Shown here in pieces: positions 25,540 through 37,366 of a stretch of 64,000 nucleotides of DNA. Within the stretch, counting starts at the first letter, position 1. Every line of letters begins with the position of its first letter. The DNA comes from Mycolicibacterium duvalii (GTDB lineage Bacteria > Actinomycetota > Actinomycetes > Mycobacteriales > Mycobacteriaceae): positions 2,232,001-2,296,000 of the forward strand of contig NZ_AP022563.1 of NCBI RefSeq assembly GCF_010726645.1. Direction: 5' to 3'. A program made the position numbers and the translations under genes. The notes beneath the pieces were generated by a model. That model saw only the letters and a program-made list of their open reading frames with translations, was not told the DNA's origin and made no database searches.

Positions 25540-26841
25540 TCAGGCGCCGGTGGTCGCGGAGCGCTGAGCGGGCCGACGCGACCGGCGCCGGCGCGGGCGC
25601 TGGGCCTGGCCGGCGGGGGGACGGCGACGCTCGGCGGTCCGGGCCACCGGTGCGGCCACGGCCTGCGGCGCACGCCGGGGCGCGATCTCCCCGACCAGCG
25701 TCTGCACTTCCGCGGAGTCTGCGTCGACCTCTTTCGGGCGCACGGTGATTCCGGCGCGCCGCAGCAGCTGTTGAGTGTCGCGACGCTGTTCGGGCAGCAC
25801 CACCGTGACGACATCGCCATCGCTGCCCGCGCGGGCCGTACGACCCGAGCGGTGCAGATAGGCCTTGTGCTCCATGGGCGGGTCCACGTGGACCACCAAC
25901 TCGACACCGTCGACGTGCACGCCGCGCGCGGCGATGTCGGTGGCCACCAGCACCCGCGCCGAACCGTCCGAGAACGCGGCAAGATTGCGGTCGCGTGCCG
26001 GTTGCGACAGGTTGCCGTGCAGATCTACCGACGGAACCCCCGCCTCGGTGAGCTGCTTGGCCAGCTTGCGAGCCTGGTGTTTGGTGCGCATGAACAGGAT
26101 TCGTCGCCCGGTCCCGGACGCCAGCAGGTGCACCAACGCCTTCTTCTCCTGCGCCCCGCCGACGTGGAACACGTGGTGGGTCATCTGCACCGGCGCTTCG
26201 TCGACCTCGTCGACGGAGTGCAGCACAGGGTCCCGCAGGAAGCGGCGAACCAGCTTGTCGACACCGTTGTCCAGCGTGGCAGAGAACAGCAGACGCTGAC
26301 CGTCGGCGGGGGTGGCCGCGAGAATGCGCGTGACGCCGGGCAGGAAGCCGAGGTCGGCCATGTGGTCGGCTTCGTCGAGCACGGTCACCGCGACGGCGTC
26401 GAGGCTGATCAGCTTCTGCCGCATCAGGTCCTCGAGACGTCCGGGGCATGCCACCACGATGTCGACGCCCGACCGCAGCGCCTCCACCTGCCGGTTCTGC
26501 GAGACCCCGCCGAAGATGGTGGTCACCCGCAGGCCGCACGCGCGGGCCAGCGGGTCCAGCGTCGCGGTGATCTGGGTGGCCAGTTCGCGGGTGGGTGCGA
26601 GCACAAGACCCGACGGGCGGGCGGGTTGGCGGCGCCGGCCGGTCAGCGCGGCGACCAACGGGAGCGCGAAGGCGAGCGTCTTCCCGCTGCCGGTCTTGCC
26701 CCGGCCGAGGACGTCACGGCCCGTCAGGGAGTCCGGCAGCGTGGCCGTCTGGATCGGGAAGGGTTCGGCGATTCCGCGCTCGGTCAGCGCTGCCACCAGG
26801 GGTGCGGGCACGCCGAGGTCGGCGAAGGACACAGTGGTCAT
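25540..26841 (-). CDS. DEAD/DEAH-box RNA helicase
   Basis: This 433-residue ATP-dependent RNA helicase has all core motifs: Q motif (GIAEPFPIQ), I (GRGKTGSGKT), Ia (PTRELA), II (DEAD), III (SAT), IV, V (ATDIAARGVH) and VI (HRSGRTARAG). The basic, Pro/Arg/Ala-rich C-terminal 60 residues likely bind RNA. It belongs to the RhlE-type subgroup of short helicases involved in ribosome assembly, RNA decay or cold adaptation. I do not recall this gene at the same locus in M. tuberculosis. ATG 26841 follows GAAAGAA. A long leader (26842-27068) with a small overlapping upstream frame precedes it. Confidence 0.92.
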   Translation of the reverse strand: MTTVSFADLGVPAPLVAALTERGIAEPFPIQTATLPDSLTGRDVLGRGKTGSGKTLAFALPLVAALTGRRRQPARPSGLVLAPTRELATQITATLDPLARACGLRVTTIFGGVSQNRQVEALRSGVDIVVACPGRLEDLMRQKLISLDAVAVTVLDEADHMADLGFLPGVTRILAATPADGQRLLFSATLDNGVDKLVRRFLRDPVLHSVDEVDEAPVQMTHHVFHVGGAQEKKALVHLLASGTGRRILFMRTKHQARKLAKQLTEAGVPSVDLHGNLSQPARDRNLAAFSDGSARVLVATDIAARGVHVDGVELVVHVDPPMEHKAYLHRSGRTARAGSDGDVVTVVLPEQRRDTQQLLRRAGITVRPKEVDADSAEVQTLVGEIAPRRAPQAVAAPVARTAERRRPPAGQAQRPRRRRSRRPAQRSATTGA

Positions 26842-27068
26842 GATGAGTTCTTTCTGTCAGGGCCGTTTCGGGCGTTGTGTGCCCGAGCAGCCGCGACAGG
26901 AAGAGTTCAGCGGTGATGCGCACACATTGGCGGTGGCATCCCTGGGGGATGGCCGCCGTAGTCGATGGGTCATGGTCGGCGTGTTGACGCGGGCTTGTTG
27001 TCGAGTCTTCCGCGGCCGACGCTCCACCATGTTAGCCCAGCAATGCCGGACTCACGCATTCGTGCAGT
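26842..27068 (-). other. Leader and promoter region of the helicase gene
   Basis: This gene-free stretch lies between the hflX stop and the helicase start. On the minus strand a GTG-started frame from 26923 (MRITAELFLSRLLGHT) overlaps the helicase start in another frame and could be a leader peptide. I see no tRNA or riboswitch-like structure that I can name. Confidence 0.3.
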
Positions 27069-28514
<1,446 letters not shown>

Positions 28515-28523
28515 GCACCCCAA

Positions 28524-29396
28524 TTAACGTCCGTGGGCTCTCCACCATTCCGGTGACAGCTCTCCGTACGCGACCAGCTCCGAGGGCCCGCGCAGGAAGC
28601 TGGTGGCTTCGGTGACCGTGACCTGCACCTGCCCGCCGGGGACGAGTACCCGCACCTGCCCGGTCTGTGCCTGCGCGTAGGCCAGCGCGGCTACGGCCGC
28701 GGCGACCGTACCGGTACCGCACGACCGCGTCTCGCCCACTCCCCGCTCGTGGACGCGCATCGAGACCGCACCGTCGGTCGGCGCGGTCAGCACCTCGATG
28801 TTGACGCCCTCGGGAAACTGGGCGTGGTCGAACTGCACGGCGGCAGCCACGTCGAGGGCCCGCAACTCGTCGGTGGTGAGGGTGTCGTCGACACACGCCA
28901 GGTGCGGGTTGCCCACGTCGACGGCCACCCCGGCGAACCGGCGACCCCCGACCACGGCGTGGCCGGAGCCGAACCGGTTGGCCTTGCCCATCTCGACGGT
29001 CACGTCGGCGGCCAGGTCGTCGGCGTCGTGCAACAGCACCGGGCGCGGCCCGGCCAACGACCCGACGACGAACTCCCGACGTTTCTCCAACCCGCTGGCG
29101 TGCAGGTAATGGGCGAACACCCGCACCCCGTTGCCGCACATCTGCGCGACGGACCCGTCGGCGTTGCGGTAGTCCATGAACCAGTCCTCGGCGGCCAGTC
29201 CGTCGGGGAGCCGGGCCAATACCCCGGCGGCCAGCGCGGCACCGGCCGTCGTGACCCGCAGGACCCCGTCGGCGCCCAGCCCGCGCCTGCGGTCGCACAA
29301 CGCGGTCACCGCGGACGGCGCCAGGTCGATCGCGGCCGGCAGGTCGGGCAGCACGACGAAGTCGTTCTGCGTGCCGTGCCCCTTCGCGAACTTCAC
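28524..29396 (-). CDS. dapF: Diaminopimelate epimerase
   Basis: DapF interconverts LL- and meso-diaminopimelate, the precursor of lysine and of the peptidoglycan cross-link. The 290-residue protein has the two catalytic cysteines in QMCGNGVR and [10 protein letters not shown] and the N-terminal [11 protein letters not shown] motif. GTG 29396 gives MKFAKGHG, the family N-terminus; the frame stays open upstream but non-conserved. It lies 4 bp after miaA and just upstream of hflX, in a five-gene run (31004 to 27069). It works with dapA at 57438-58340. Confidence 0.96.
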   Translation of the reverse strand: MKFAKGHGTQNDFVVLPDLPAAIDLAPSAVTALCDRRRGLGADGVLRVTTAGAALAAGVLARLPDGLAAEDWFMDYRNADGSVAQMCGNGVRVFAHYLHASGLEKRREFVVGSLAGPRPVLLHDADDLAADVTVEMGKANRFGSGHAVVGGRRFAGVAVDVGNPHLACVDDTLTTDELRALDVAAAVQFDHAQFPEGVNIEVLTAPTDGAVSMRVHERGVGETRSCGTGTVAAAVAALAYAQAQTGQVRVLVPGGQVQVTVTEATSFLRGPSELVAYGELSPEWWRAHGR

Positions 29397-29400
29397 CTGG

Positions 29401-30318
29401 TCAGGATACGGCGCGCCAGCATCGAACAGCCGCGTCCGCCACGTCGTCGGCGCCGCCGTCGAGCCAGGTGACCCGGTGGTCGCGGCGGAACCAGGAGCGC
29501 TGGCGGCGCACGTAGCGGCGGGTCCCCACGAACGTGGGTTCGCGCGCACCGCTGCCGTCACCGCCGGCATCGAGGTCGGCGAGCACCTGCGCGTAACCCA
29601 GCGCACGGGATGCGGTCACCCCGCCGCGCAACCCGCGCGGCAGCAGCCCGAGCACCTCCTCGACCAGCCCGTCGGCGAACATCTTCTCGGTGCGCCGAGC
29701 CAGCCGCCGATCGAGAACCTCAGTGGGCCAATCCAATCCGATGATCACGGTGCCCCACCGCGGCGGTCCGATCCGCGGCGCCGACGCAGCGAACGGTTGC
29801 CCGGTCAGCTCGACCACTTCCAGCGCGCGCACGATGCGCCGGCCGTCGGTGGGCAGGATCGACGCGGCCGCCGCGGGGTCGACCCGGCCGAGTTCGCGGT
29901 GCAGTTCGCCGACACCGACCTCGGCCAGCCGGGCCTCCCACCGGGCCCGCACCGCCGGGTCGGTGGCCGGGAACGCCCAGTCGTCCAGCAGCGACTGGAC
30001 GTAGAGCATGGACCCGCCGACGACGATCGGCAGCGCCCCGCGGGCCAGGACGGCCTCGATGTCGGCGGCGGCGGCCTGCTGATAGCGGGCCACGCTGGCG
30101 GTCTCGGTGACCTCCAGCACGTCGAGCTGGTGGTGCGGAATCCCACGGCGCTGGGCGACCGGCAGCTTTGCGGTACCGATGTCCATGCCGCGATAGAGCT
30201 GCATCGCGTCGGCGTTGACCACCTCGACCGGCAGGCCCACCCGCTCGGCGACGGCGAGCGCCAGGTCGGACTTACCGGTTCCGGTCGGTCCGACGAGGGC
30301 CAGCGGCCGCACCGTCAC
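29401..30318 (-). CDS. miaA: tRNA dimethylallyltransferase MiaA
   Basis: MiaA transfers dimethylallyl from DMAPP to A37 of tRNAs reading UNN codons, the substrate later methylthiolated by MiaB (also in this window). The 305-residue protein has the P-loop GPTGTGKS at residues 10-17, the [16 protein letters not shown] motif, [11 protein letters not shown] and the SRALGYAQ segment. The GTG start at 30318 overlaps the stop of the upstream gene by four bases. It is followed by dapF after 4 bp, so translation is coupled along the run. Confidence 0.96.
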   Translation of the reverse strand: MTVRPLALVGPTGTGKSDLALAVAERVGLPVEVVNADAMQLYRGMDIGTAKLPVAQRRGIPHHQLDVLEVTETASVARYQQAAAADIEAVLARGALPIVVGGSMLYVQSLLDDWAFPATDPAVRARWEARLAEVGVGELHRELGRVDPAAAASILPTDGRRIVRALEVVELTGQPFAASAPRIGPPRWGTVIIGLDWPTEVLDRRLARRTEKMFADGLVEEVLGLLPRGLRGGVTASRALGYAQVLADLDAGGDGSGAREPTFVGTRRYVRRQRSWFRRDHRVTWLDGGADDVADAAVRCWRAVS

Positions 30319-31004
30319 GGGGTCCAGACACCGACGAAATAGCCGACGCCGTACGGCGCGCCGCGGTACAGCTCCCGCACCGACGCGGGCCCGGGCCCGG
30401 CCAGCCCGGCCAGTGCCTGGTAGGCGACCCGGCCGACGATCGAGCTCGGCAGCCGCAGCAGCGCCGCCGTGTCGCCGGCGGCCAGCGCGTCGTCCAGGGC
30501 CGCCTGCACCGAGATCGAATCCGGGTCGTGACCGCCCGGCGCAGCGGGTGTGAGGGTGTTCGCGCCGTCGGCGACCACCAGTACACCGACAGGTTCGGGA
30601 TGGCCGTCGAGGTCGGCGCGGAGCGCCTGCCCGTGCCGGCGCGCGGCGTCACACTCCTGATCGGCACGCAGCACGTGGGCCTCGACCTCGGCGTCGGGAA
30701 CCGCCACACCGCGCAGCCACCCGGCGATCAGCGCACACAGCGGCAGGGGTGTCGGCGCACCACCCACCGGAGCCGGTGACAGGGCAACCGGGAGGTCCAC
30801 GCCGTACCCGGCGAACGTGCCGCGCGATGCCGGACCGTACCCTCCGTCGCCCTCGCCGGCGCCGACCGCGATCCAGCGCCGGCCCAGCGTCGCCGCGGCG
30901 GCAGTCGCAGCATCCCGCAGGTCGGCGGTCTCCGCGGCGGCCGCTCCGGCCAGCTCGGCGACCATGACCGGTGCCGACGGGACGATCGCGATGGCGCTCA
31001 GCAC
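30315..31004 (-). CDS. Class III extradiol dioxygenase subunit B-like protein (Rv2728c-like)
   Basis: This 229-residue Ala/Gly-rich protein has a fold signature like the LigB (class III extradiol dioxygenase) family: an early [16 protein letters not shown] strand, a central [18 protein letters not shown] segment and a late VGYFVGVW. The iron-binding histidines of true dioxygenases are not evident, so enzymatic activity is doubtful. It overlaps miaA by 4 bp (GTGA) and sits 22 bp before the permease gene, an arrangement conserved as Rv2729c-Rv2728c-miaA. Confidence 0.78.
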   Translation of the reverse strand: MLSAIAIVPSAPVMVAELAGAAAAETADLRDAATAAAATLGRRWIAVGAGEGDGGYGPASRGTFAGYGVDLPVALSPAPVGGAPTPLPLCALIAGWLRGVAVPDAEVEAHVLRADQECDAARRHGQALRADLDGHPEPVGVLVVADGANTLTPAAPGGHDPDSISVQAALDDALAAGDTAALLRLPSSIVGRVAYQALAGLAGPGPASVRELYRGAPYGVGYFVGVWTP

Positions 31005-31026
31005 GTCACCAGTTAACCGCAGCCGT

Positions 31027-31902
31027 TCATGCCGGCTGGTGGGTGGCGGCCTCCCCGCGGGCCAACGCGGTGGTCGCCACGACCATCACGGCCACCGCCA
31101 CGACCAGCGTGAACCAGCCCGCCTCGCCGGGACGCAACGTTTCGGAGAGCACCGCGACCCCCAGCCCGCACGCCACGATCGGCTCGGTGATCGTCATCGC
31201 CGGCAGCGAGGCGGTCAGCGCGCCGGCCCGGAACGCCGCCTGCTGCAGGATGGTGCCGCCGACGGCCACCAGCACCCACGCGTAGAGCTCGGGCGTGGCC
31301 AGCAGCGTGGCCACCCCGTCCCAGCTGGTCACATCGAGCCGGTGCACCACCGTTTTGGTCAGCACCGCGAACACCCCCCACAGCGCTCCGGCGGCCACCC
31401 CCAGCAGCACCGCGCTGACCGGCCCCGACGCGCACCGAGCCCCGAGCAGGCACAGGACCAGCACCGGGCCCAGCACCGCCGCCACTTCCAGCCAGGCCTC
31501 CACCGACGCCCGCGTCTGGCCGGCGGTGGGATTGCCCACCGTCACCACCACGCCCACGGCGGCGGCCAGCAGTGCGGCCCACGCCCATTCCCAGCGCGAC
31601 ACCCGGCGGTCGTCGAGCCGGGCGTGCAGAGGCAGCGCGAACAGCAGCGAGGTGACCAGCAACGCCTGTACCAGCAGCACCGACCCCAGCCCCAGCGCCG
31701 CGGCCTGCAACGCGAAGCCTCCTGCGGCGACCGCGCTGCCGACCCACCAGCGCCGGTCACGCAGGAGCTGGGCGAACAGCGCCACGTGGCCGACCGGTTC
31801 GTCGGTGACCTGTTGCGCGGACCTCTGGTGGATGACGTCTCCGACGGCGACGAAGAACGCGGCGGCGAGCGCGAGCAGCGCTGCGATATCGGCCGTGGCC
31901 AT
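31027..31902 (-). CDS. DMT/EamA-type transporter (Rv2729c-like)
   Basis: This 291-residue membrane protein has about nine to ten hydrophobic helices and two EamA-like halves, matching the drug/metabolite transporter superfamily. DVIHQRSAQQV follows the first helix and a late TITEPIVACGLGVAVLSETL lies in the second half. The substrate is unknown. ATG 31902 follows a GGGAGGAGG ribosome site. It is the first gene of the run leading through miaA and dapF to hflX, and is divergent from the DUF349 gene. Confidence 0.84.
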   Translation of the reverse strand: MATADIAALLALAAAFFVAVGDVIHQRSAQQVTDEPVGHVALFAQLLRDRRWWVGSAVAAGGFALQAAALGLGSVLLVQALLVTSLLFALPLHARLDDRRVSRWEWAWAALLAAAVGVVVTVGNPTAGQTRASVEAWLEVAAVLGPVLVLCLLGARCASGPVSAVLLGVAAGALWGVFAVLTKTVVHRLDVTSWDGVATLLATPELYAWVLVAVGGTILQQAAFRAGALTASLPAMTITEPIVACGLGVAVLSETLRPGEAGWFTLVVAVAVMVVATTALARGEAATHQPA

Positions 31903-32027
31903 CGGCCTCCTCCCGGTTGTCGCACCGAAGCCTAGAGAGCGGGCCTGCCGAAGCCGTGGGCGCAGTGCCGGAGTACCTGTTTCAATAGCGGACGAACGGC
32001 TGTAGGGCGCCGCGCTGCGCGGCACGT

Positions 32028-32041
32028 GCGCGATATCGCGC
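32028..32041. repeat. 14-bp perfect palindrome before the DUF349 gene
   Basis: GCGCGATATCGCGC lies 13 bp upstream of GTG 32055, just before its ribosome site. It may be an operator or a short leader hairpin, but its base composition makes chance occurrence possible. Confidence 0.35.
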
Positions 32042-32054
32042 GAAAGGGCATGAG

Positions 32055-33458
32055 GTGACGGAGATGACGACCACCGAACCGGGCGGAGCACACGAAGGCG
32101 ACCAGCAGGCCGACCAGCACGCCGAGCCCATCCCGCCGCCCGCCGCCAGGCCCATCCCGCGACCCACCGCCAGGCCCATCCCGCGGCCTGCCGCCAAGCC
32201 CATGCCGCGGCCTGCCGCGGCCAAGGCACCGGTGGTCACCGTCCCGTCCAGCGACCCGCACCGCTTCGGCCGCGTCGATCCCGACGGCACCGTGTGGCTG
32301 ATCACCGCCGCAGGTGAACGCAGCATCGGGTCGTGGCAGGCCGGCGACCCGGAGGCCGCGTTCGCGCACTTCGGCCGCCGTTTCGACGACCTGCACACCG
32401 AGGTGGTGCTGCTGGAAAACCGTCTGGACTCGGGGTCCGGGGATGCCCGCAAGATCCGGTCGGCGGCCAAGGCGCTGGCCGAGAGCCTGCCCGACGCGCA
32501 CGTGCTCGGCGATGTCGACGCACTGGCGGCGCGGCTGGCCGACATCGTCGAACGGGCCGACCATGCCAGCGCGCAGGAGAAGGCGCGCCGCGAAGAGCAG
32601 CGCGCCGCCCAGACCGCCCGCAAGGAGGCGCTGGCCGCCGAGGCCGAGGAGCTGGGTGCCAACTCCACGCAGTGGAAGGCCGCCGGTGACCGGCTGCGCG
32701 CGATCCTCGACGAGTGGAAGACGATCACCGGGCTGGACCGCAAGACCGACGACGCGCTGTGGAAGCGCTATTCGGCGGCCCGCGACACCTTCAACCGGCG
32801 GCGCGGATCGCATTTCGCCGAACTCGACCGGGAGCGCGCCGGCGCCAAGCAGGCCAAGGAGGCGCTGTGCGTGCGCGCTGAGGAGCTGTGCGACTCCACC
32901 GAGTGGGGGCCCACCTCGGCGCTGTTCCGGGAGCTGCTGGCCGAGTGGAAGGCCGCCGGCCGCGCCGCCAAGGATGTCGACGATGCACTCTGGCAGCGGT
33001 TCAAGGCCGCCCAGGACACGTTCTTCTCCGCCCGCAACGCCGCGTCAGCCGAACGCGACGCCGAGTTCCGCGCCAACGCCGCAGCCAAGGAGGCGCTGCT
33101 GGCCGAGGCCGAGAAGATCGACAGCTCCGACCTGGACGCGGCGCGCGCCGCGTTGCGCACCATCGGCGACAAGTGGGATGCGATCGGTAAGGTGCCGCGC
33201 GAACGCGCCGCCGACCTCGAGCGCCGGCTGCGCGCCGTGGAGAAGAAGATCCGCGACGCCCCCACCGGCGGTGTGGACCCGGAGGCGCAGGCGCGTGCCG
33301 ACCAGTTCCGCGCCCGTGCCGAGCAGTTCGAACGCCAGGCCGCCAAAGCCGACGCCGCGGGCCGGACGAAAGACGCCGAGGAGGCGCGCGCGAGCGCCCA
33401 GCAGTGGCGTCAGTGGGCCGAGGCCGCCGTCGAGGCGCTGGGTAAGCGACGCAACTGA
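32055..33458 (+). CDS. DUF349 domain protein (Rv2731-like)
   Basis: This 467-residue cytosolic protein has a Pro-rich N-terminus with four 8-residue repeats (about 25-56), a globular segment ([14 protein letters not shown], near 68-81), and then a long helical region with repeated DUF349 units ([18 protein letters not shown] and [20 protein letters not shown]). The C-terminal 60 residues are a Gln/Arg/Ala coiled coil. The function is unknown; DUF349 proteins are abundant and conserved in actinobacteria. GTG 32055 is preceded by GAGG; ATG 32064 is an alternative three codons in. It is divergent from the EamA gene. Confidence 0.85.
   Translation: MTEMTTTEPGGAHEGDQQADQHAEPIPPPAARPIPRPTARPIPRPAAKPMPRPAAAKAPVVTVPSSDPHRFGRVDPDGTVWLITAAGERSIGSWQAGDPEAAFAHFGRRFDDLHTEVVLLENRLDSGSGDARKIRSAAKALAESLPDAHVLGDVDALAARLADIVERADHASAQEKARREEQRAAQTARKEALAAEAEELGANSTQWKAAGDRLRAILDEWKTITGLDRKTDDALWKRYSAARDTFNRRRGSHFAELDRERAGAKQAKEALCVRAEELCDSTEWGPTSALFRELLAEWKAAGRAAKDVDDALWQRFKAAQDTFFSARNAASAERDAEFRANAAAKEALLAEAEKIDSSDLDAARAALRTIGDKWDAIGKVPRERAADLERRLRAVEKKIRDAPTGGVDPEAQARADQFRARAEQFERQAAKADAAGRTKDAEEARASAQQWRQWAEAAVEALGKRRN
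32127..32222 (+). repeat. Four 24-bp tandem repeats inside the DUF349 gene
   Basis: The repeats encode [24 protein letters not shown] and PMPRPAAA. Copies 2 and 3 are nearly identical at the DNA level. The array keeps frame and can expand or contract by slippage. Confidence 0.8.
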
Positions 33459-33471
33459 CGGACCGCCCGGA

Positions 33472-34074
33472 TCAGCCGGCCGGCCGGTCCGGATCCTCGG
33501 GACGGTCGTCCTTGCCCAGATCCAGCAGCCCTTTGCCCTGGTTTTCGCGCGCCCGTTGGCGACGCTCTTCTTCGGCGGCCATCTGCAGCGCGGTCCGCGT
33601 CCACACCACGCGGGCCCAGTGGAAGGTCAGCAGAATCACCGCCAGCCAGCCGATCACGAGCCCGATGCCGGGCCCCGGATACGGCTCGGCGGCGGTCTGG
33701 CGTGACCACACGGCCAGCATCCCGATCACACACGCCACCGCCGACCCCGCCAGCGCCACCCAGGCCACCGCCCAGCGGCGGGTGAGCAGCGCGAGGATCG
33801 AGAACCCGACCGAGAACACGATGGCCAGGACGGCGAACACCCGCGAGGGCAGCGCAACGCCCTCGCGGTCAGCCGCCTCGGTGAAGGCCAGGACGTCGAA
33901 GCCCCTGGCCCCACCGGTGTGCGGAAGCAGGAACGACAGCAACACGATGAACACCAGCACCGCGACGACCAACGCCCGGATGCCGGCGTCGAACTCCCCG
34001 GCGACCCGGCGCTCGACGTCTTCGATGTCGCCCTTGTAGGACTCGAAGTCGTCGTGTTCGTTCGGGGTGCTCAC
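33472..34074 (-). CDS. Tetraspan membrane protein (Rv2732c-like)
   Basis: This 200-residue protein has a charged N-terminus ([22 protein letters not shown]), four transmembrane helices between residues 35 and 165, and a charged C-terminal tail ([11 protein letters not shown] to the end). The function is unknown; the sequence and its placement directly after miaB agree with Rv2732c. The GTG start at 34074 overlaps the miaB stop by four bases, so I reject the longer frame starting at 34083. It is convergent with the DUF349 gene, 13 bp apart. Confidence 0.86.
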   Translation of the reverse strand: MSTPNEHDDFESYKGDIEDVERRVAGEFDAGIRALVVAVLVFIVLLSFLLPHTGGARGFDVLAFTEAADREGVALPSRVFAVLAIVFSVGFSILALLTRRWAVAWVALAGSAVACVIGMLAVWSRQTAAEPYPGPGIGLVIGWLAVILLTFHWARVVWTRTALQMAAEEERRQRARENQGKGLLDLGKDDRPEDPDRPAG

Positions 34075-35606
34075 AGCCCACACCCCGGTGCCGCCGGCTC
34101 CGCCGGTGCGGGCGCTCCGATTCCCGGCATACCCAGACCGACGCCGGTACGCGGCCGCTGCCCGGCGGCGTGCGCGTCCCCTGCCCGGGTGCGCCGGTGG
34201 CTGAGGACGCCGGCGTCGGCGATCAGATGGTGCGGTGCGGCGCCGGTGACGGTGGTGGTGAGGATGTCGCCCGGCCGGATCTGCTCGCGCAGGTCGTCGG
34301 GCGCGAAGTGCACCAGCCTGCCGTCTCGGGCGCGGCCGGACAGCCGGGCGGTGCTGGCGTCCTTACGGCCTTCCCCGGTGGCGACCAGCACTTCCACGGT
34401 GCGGCCCACCTGGGCCTCGTTCTCGTCCAGCGAGATCTTCTCCTGTAGTGCGATCAATCGTTGATAACGTTCGCTGACAACGGATTTGGGGATCTGATCG
34501 TCGAGCTCGGCCGCGGGGGTGCCGGGCCGCTTCGAGTATTGGAAGGTGAACGCGCTCGCGAATCGCGCCGCGGCCACCACGTCGAGTGTCGCCTGGAAGT
34601 CGGCTTCGGTCTCGCCGGGAAACCCGACGATCAGGTCGGTGGTGATGGCGGCGTGCGGAATCGCCGCCCGCACTCGGTCGATGATGCCCAGGAAGCGGTC
34701 GGCGCGGTAGGACCGCCGCATGGCCCGCAGGATGCGGTCCGAGCCCGACTGCAGCGGCATGTGCAGGGTCGGGCACACATTCGGCGTATCGGCCATCGCC
34801 TCGATCACGTCATCGGTGAACTCCGCCGGATGCGGCGAGGTGAACCGCAGCCGTTCGAGGCCGTCGATGTCGCCACAGGCGCGCAGCAGTTTCGCGAACG
34901 CACCCCGGTCCCGCGGCTGATCCCCGTCGGCGAAGGAGACGCCGTAGGCGTTGACGTTCTGGCCCAGGAGGGTGACCTCCAACACCCCCTGCTCGACGAG
35001 CGACCGCACCTCGGCCAGCACATCGGTCGGACGGCGGTCCACCTCTTTACCGCGCAACGACGGGACGATGCAGAACGTACAGGTGTTGTTGCAGCCGACC
35101 GAAATGGAAACCCAGGCGGCATAAGATGATTCGCGACTGGCAGGAAGCGCAGACGGGAATTCCCGCAATGCCTCGGCGATTTCGACCTGCGCGACGCGAT
35201 TGTGCCGGGCGCGTTCGAGCAACGCGGGCAGTGAGCCGATGTTGTGCGTGCCGAACACCACGTCGACCCACGGCGCTTTCTTCAGGACCGCGTCCCGGTC
35301 CTTCTGCGCAAGACACCCGCCGACCGCGATCTGCATCCGCGGGTCGGATTGCTTGCGCGGAGCCAGATGGCTGAGGTTCCCGTACAACTTGTTGTCAGCG
35401 TTCTCCCGCACCGCGCAGGTGTTGAACACCACGACGTCGGCGTCGGCGCCGTCATCGGCGCGACGGTAACCGGCCGCCTCCAACAGGCCCGCAAGCCGTT
35501 CGGAGTCGTGCACGTTCATCTGACAGCCGTAGGTTCTGACCTGGAAGGTGCGCGTGTCGCGCGCGGGGTCGGCCCCGTACGTCTGCTGCGTCACCATGGA
35601 AGTCAC
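34071..35606 (-). CDS. miaB: tRNA-2-methylthio-N6-dimethylallyladenosine synthase MiaB
   Basis: This radical-SAM methylthiotransferase converts i6A37 made by MiaA into ms2i6A37. Of 511 residues, the N-terminal UPF0004 domain carries three cluster cysteines (TYGCQMN, FNTCAVR, VGGCLAQ), the radical-SAM domain has [11 protein letters not shown], and a TRAM domain follows (about residues 390-460). A low-complexity tail ([15 protein letters not shown]) ends the protein. I chose GTG 35606 (MTSMVTQQ) by similarity; ATG 35597 is three codons inside. It is divergent from the glutamate transporter operon and translationally coupled to the tetraspan gene. Confidence 0.95.
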   Translation of the reverse strand: MTSMVTQQTYGADPARDTRTFQVRTYGCQMNVHDSERLAGLLEAAGYRRADDGADADVVVFNTCAVRENADNKLYGNLSHLAPRKQSDPRMQIAVGGCLAQKDRDAVLKKAPWVDVVFGTHNIGSLPALLERARHNRVAQVEIAEALREFPSALPASRESSYAAWVSISVGCNNTCTFCIVPSLRGKEVDRRPTDVLAEVRSLVEQGVLEVTLLGQNVNAYGVSFADGDQPRDRGAFAKLLRACGDIDGLERLRFTSPHPAEFTDDVIEAMADTPNVCPTLHMPLQSGSDRILRAMRRSYRADRFLGIIDRVRAAIPHAAITTDLIVGFPGETEADFQATLDVVAAARFASAFTFQYSKRPGTPAAELDDQIPKSVVSERYQRLIALQEKISLDENEAQVGRTVEVLVATGEGRKDASTARLSGRARDGRLVHFAPDDLREQIRPGDILTTTVTGAAPHHLIADAGVLSHRRTRAGDAHAAGQRPRTGVGLGMPGIGAPAPAEPAAPGCGL

Positions 35607-35708
35607 CGGCCCCATCCTACGGACGTGCCGATCCGGGCCGAAACGCGTGGTTTGGCCGGGTGATCTGCGCGGATTGCTCAGTTCCCGGCACGCTGGGCGT
35701 TCCCTGGG

Positions 35709-35714
35709 TAAGGT
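35709..35714 (+). promoter_or_regulatory. -10 box of the glutamate transporter operon
   Basis: TAAGGT lies 8 nt before ATG 35723, which predicts a nearly leaderless transcript and supports that start. Confidence 0.5.
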
Positions 35715-35722
35715 CATCACGC

Positions 35723-36484
35723 ATGGACAGCCCCAGGGAGTCCCCTGATGTGCCGATGATCTCGATGAAGGCGGTCAACAAGCACTTCGGCGATCTCCAC
35801 GTCCTCCGCGACATCAACCTCGAGGTCGGCAAGGGCCAAGTCGTTGTCGTTCTGGGGCCGTCCGGGTCAGGCAAGTCCACCTTGTGCCGCACCATCAACC
35901 GGTTGGAGCCCATCGATTCGGGCACCATCACCATCGACGGCGAGGTGCTGCCGGAAGAGGGCCGCCGGCTGGCGCAGCTGCGGTCCGACGTCGGGATGGT
36001 CTTCCAGTCGTTCAACTTGTTCGCCCACAAGACGATCGTGGACAACGTCACGCTGGCACCGATGAAGGTGCGCAAGCTGTCGAAGGCGGCGGCCCGCGAG
36101 AAGGCGATGGCCCTGCTCGACCGCGTCGGCGTGGCCAATCAGGCCGACAAGTACCCCGCTCAGCTCTCCGGCGGGCAGCAGCAGCGCGTCGCCATCGCCC
36201 GGTCGCTGGCGATGAACCCCAAGGTGATGCTGTTCGATGAACCGACCAGCGCGCTGGACCCCGAGATGATCAACGAGGTATTGGCGGTGATGGCGTCGCT
36301 GGCCGGTGAGGGCATGACGATGGTGGTGGTCACCCACGAGATGGGATTCGCCCGTCGCGCCGCCAACCGGGTGGTGTTCATGTCCGACGGGGCGATCGTC
36401 GAGGACGCCCCGCCCGTCGAGTTCTTCGACAACCCGCGATCCGACCGAGCCAAGGAATTCCTGGGCAAGATTCTTCACCACTGA
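35723..36484 (+). CDS. gluA: Amino acid (glutamate-type) ABC transporter ATP-binding protein
   Basis: This 253-residue ATPase of a polar-amino-acid importer has Walker [11 protein letters not shown]-loop FQSFNLFAH, signature LSGGQQQR, Walker [13 protein letters not shown] and switch histidine VTHEM. The neighbours are a lipoprotein receptor and two permeases of the same family, in the GluABCD order known from Corynebacterium and M. smegmatis. Glutamate (or glutamine/aspartate) uptake is inferred from similarity. ATG 35723 fits the -10 box; a later in-frame ATG (35756, MISMKAVNK) is an alternative. Confidence 0.92.
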   Translation: MDSPRESPDVPMISMKAVNKHFGDLHVLRDINLEVGKGQVVVVLGPSGSGKSTLCRTINRLEPIDSGTITIDGEVLPEEGRRLAQLRSDVGMVFQSFNLFAHKTIVDNVTLAPMKVRKLSKAAAREKAMALLDRVGVANQADKYPAQLSGGQQQRVAIARSLAMNPKVMLFDEPTSALDPEMINEVLAVMASLAGEGMTMVVVTHEMGFARRAANRVVFMSDGAIVEDAPPVEFFDNPRSDRAKEFLGKILHH

Positions 36485-36523
36485 TCCGACCATCCGCAGA
36501 GCCTCTGAAAGGAAACCACCGTC

Positions 36524-37345
36524 ATGTTCTCGACCTCGCTGTCCAAGCGTGTCCTCGGCGCTGTCGCCTTGGCCGCCGCACTCCCTCTCGCCGCCACCGC
36601 GTGCGGCGGTGGCGGTGGCGGTGGCGGTGACGGCATCGTCATCGGCACCAAGTTCGACCAGCCCGGTCTGGGCATGCGCAATCCCGACGGCACGATGAGC
36701 GGATTCGACGTCGACGTCGCGACCTATGTCGCCGGTGAACTCGGCTACACACCGGAGCAGATCGAGTGGAAGGAAGCTCCGTCGGCACAGCGCGAGACGC
36801 TGATCCAGAACGGGCAGGTGGAGTTCATCGCCGCGACGTATTCGATCACCGACTCCCGTAAGGAGAAGGTGGACTTCGCCGGCCCCTACCTGATCACCGG
36901 GCAGAGTCTGCTGGTGCGCTCGGACAGCAATGACATCAACGGCCCCGCCGACCTGCAGAACAACAAGATCCTGTGCTCGGTGTCGGGTTCGACCCCGGCG
37001 CAGAAGATCAAGGACGAGTACGACGCGGTGCAGCTGCAGCAGTACGACACCTATTCGGCGTGCATCGAAGCCCTCAAGAACGGGGCCGTCGATGCCGTCA
37101 CCACCGACGAGGTCATTCTCGCCGGGTACGCCGCGCAAGACCCCGGCGCCTTCAAGATCGTCGGCGAGCAGTTCTCCGAAGAGCGCTACGGAATCGGCCT
37201 GGAGAAGGGCAACAGCGAACTGCGCAGCCAGATCAACGACGCGCTGCTCAAGATGCAGGAGAGCGGTGCGTGGAAAGAGGCCTTCGACAAGAACCTCGGC
37301 CCGGCCGGCATCACCGCGCCCAGCCCGCCGCCGCTGGACAACTAG
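36524..37345 (+). CDS. gluB: Glutamate-type ABC transporter substrate-binding lipoprotein
   Basis: This 273-residue solute-binding protein has a lipoprotein signal peptide with lipid-acceptor cysteine at residue 27 (LAATAC), a Gly-rich linker and a bilobed type-3 periplasmic binding fold: GFDVDVATYVAGELG, FIAATYSITDSRKEKVDFAGPY and DAVTTDEVILAGYA. It should be anchored on the outer face of the membrane and deliver its ligand to the two permeases. A GAAAGGA ribosome site precedes ATG 36524. Loop residues that contact the ligand alpha-amino group (Arg near ITDSRKEK) are kept. Confidence 0.91.
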   Translation: MFSTSLSKRVLGAVALAAALPLAATACGGGGGGGGDGIVIGTKFDQPGLGMRNPDGTMSGFDVDVATYVAGELGYTPEQIEWKEAPSAQRETLIQNGQVEFIAATYSITDSRKEKVDFAGPYLITGQSLLVRSDSNDINGPADLQNNKILCSVSGSTPAQKIKDEYDAVQLQQYDTYSACIEALKNGAVDAVTTDEVILAGYAAQDPGAFKIVGEQFSEERYGIGLEKGNSELRSQINDALLKMQESGAWKEAFDKNLGPAGITAPSPPPLDN

Positions 37346-37366
37346 ACAGGTAGACAGGCGCGCCCC

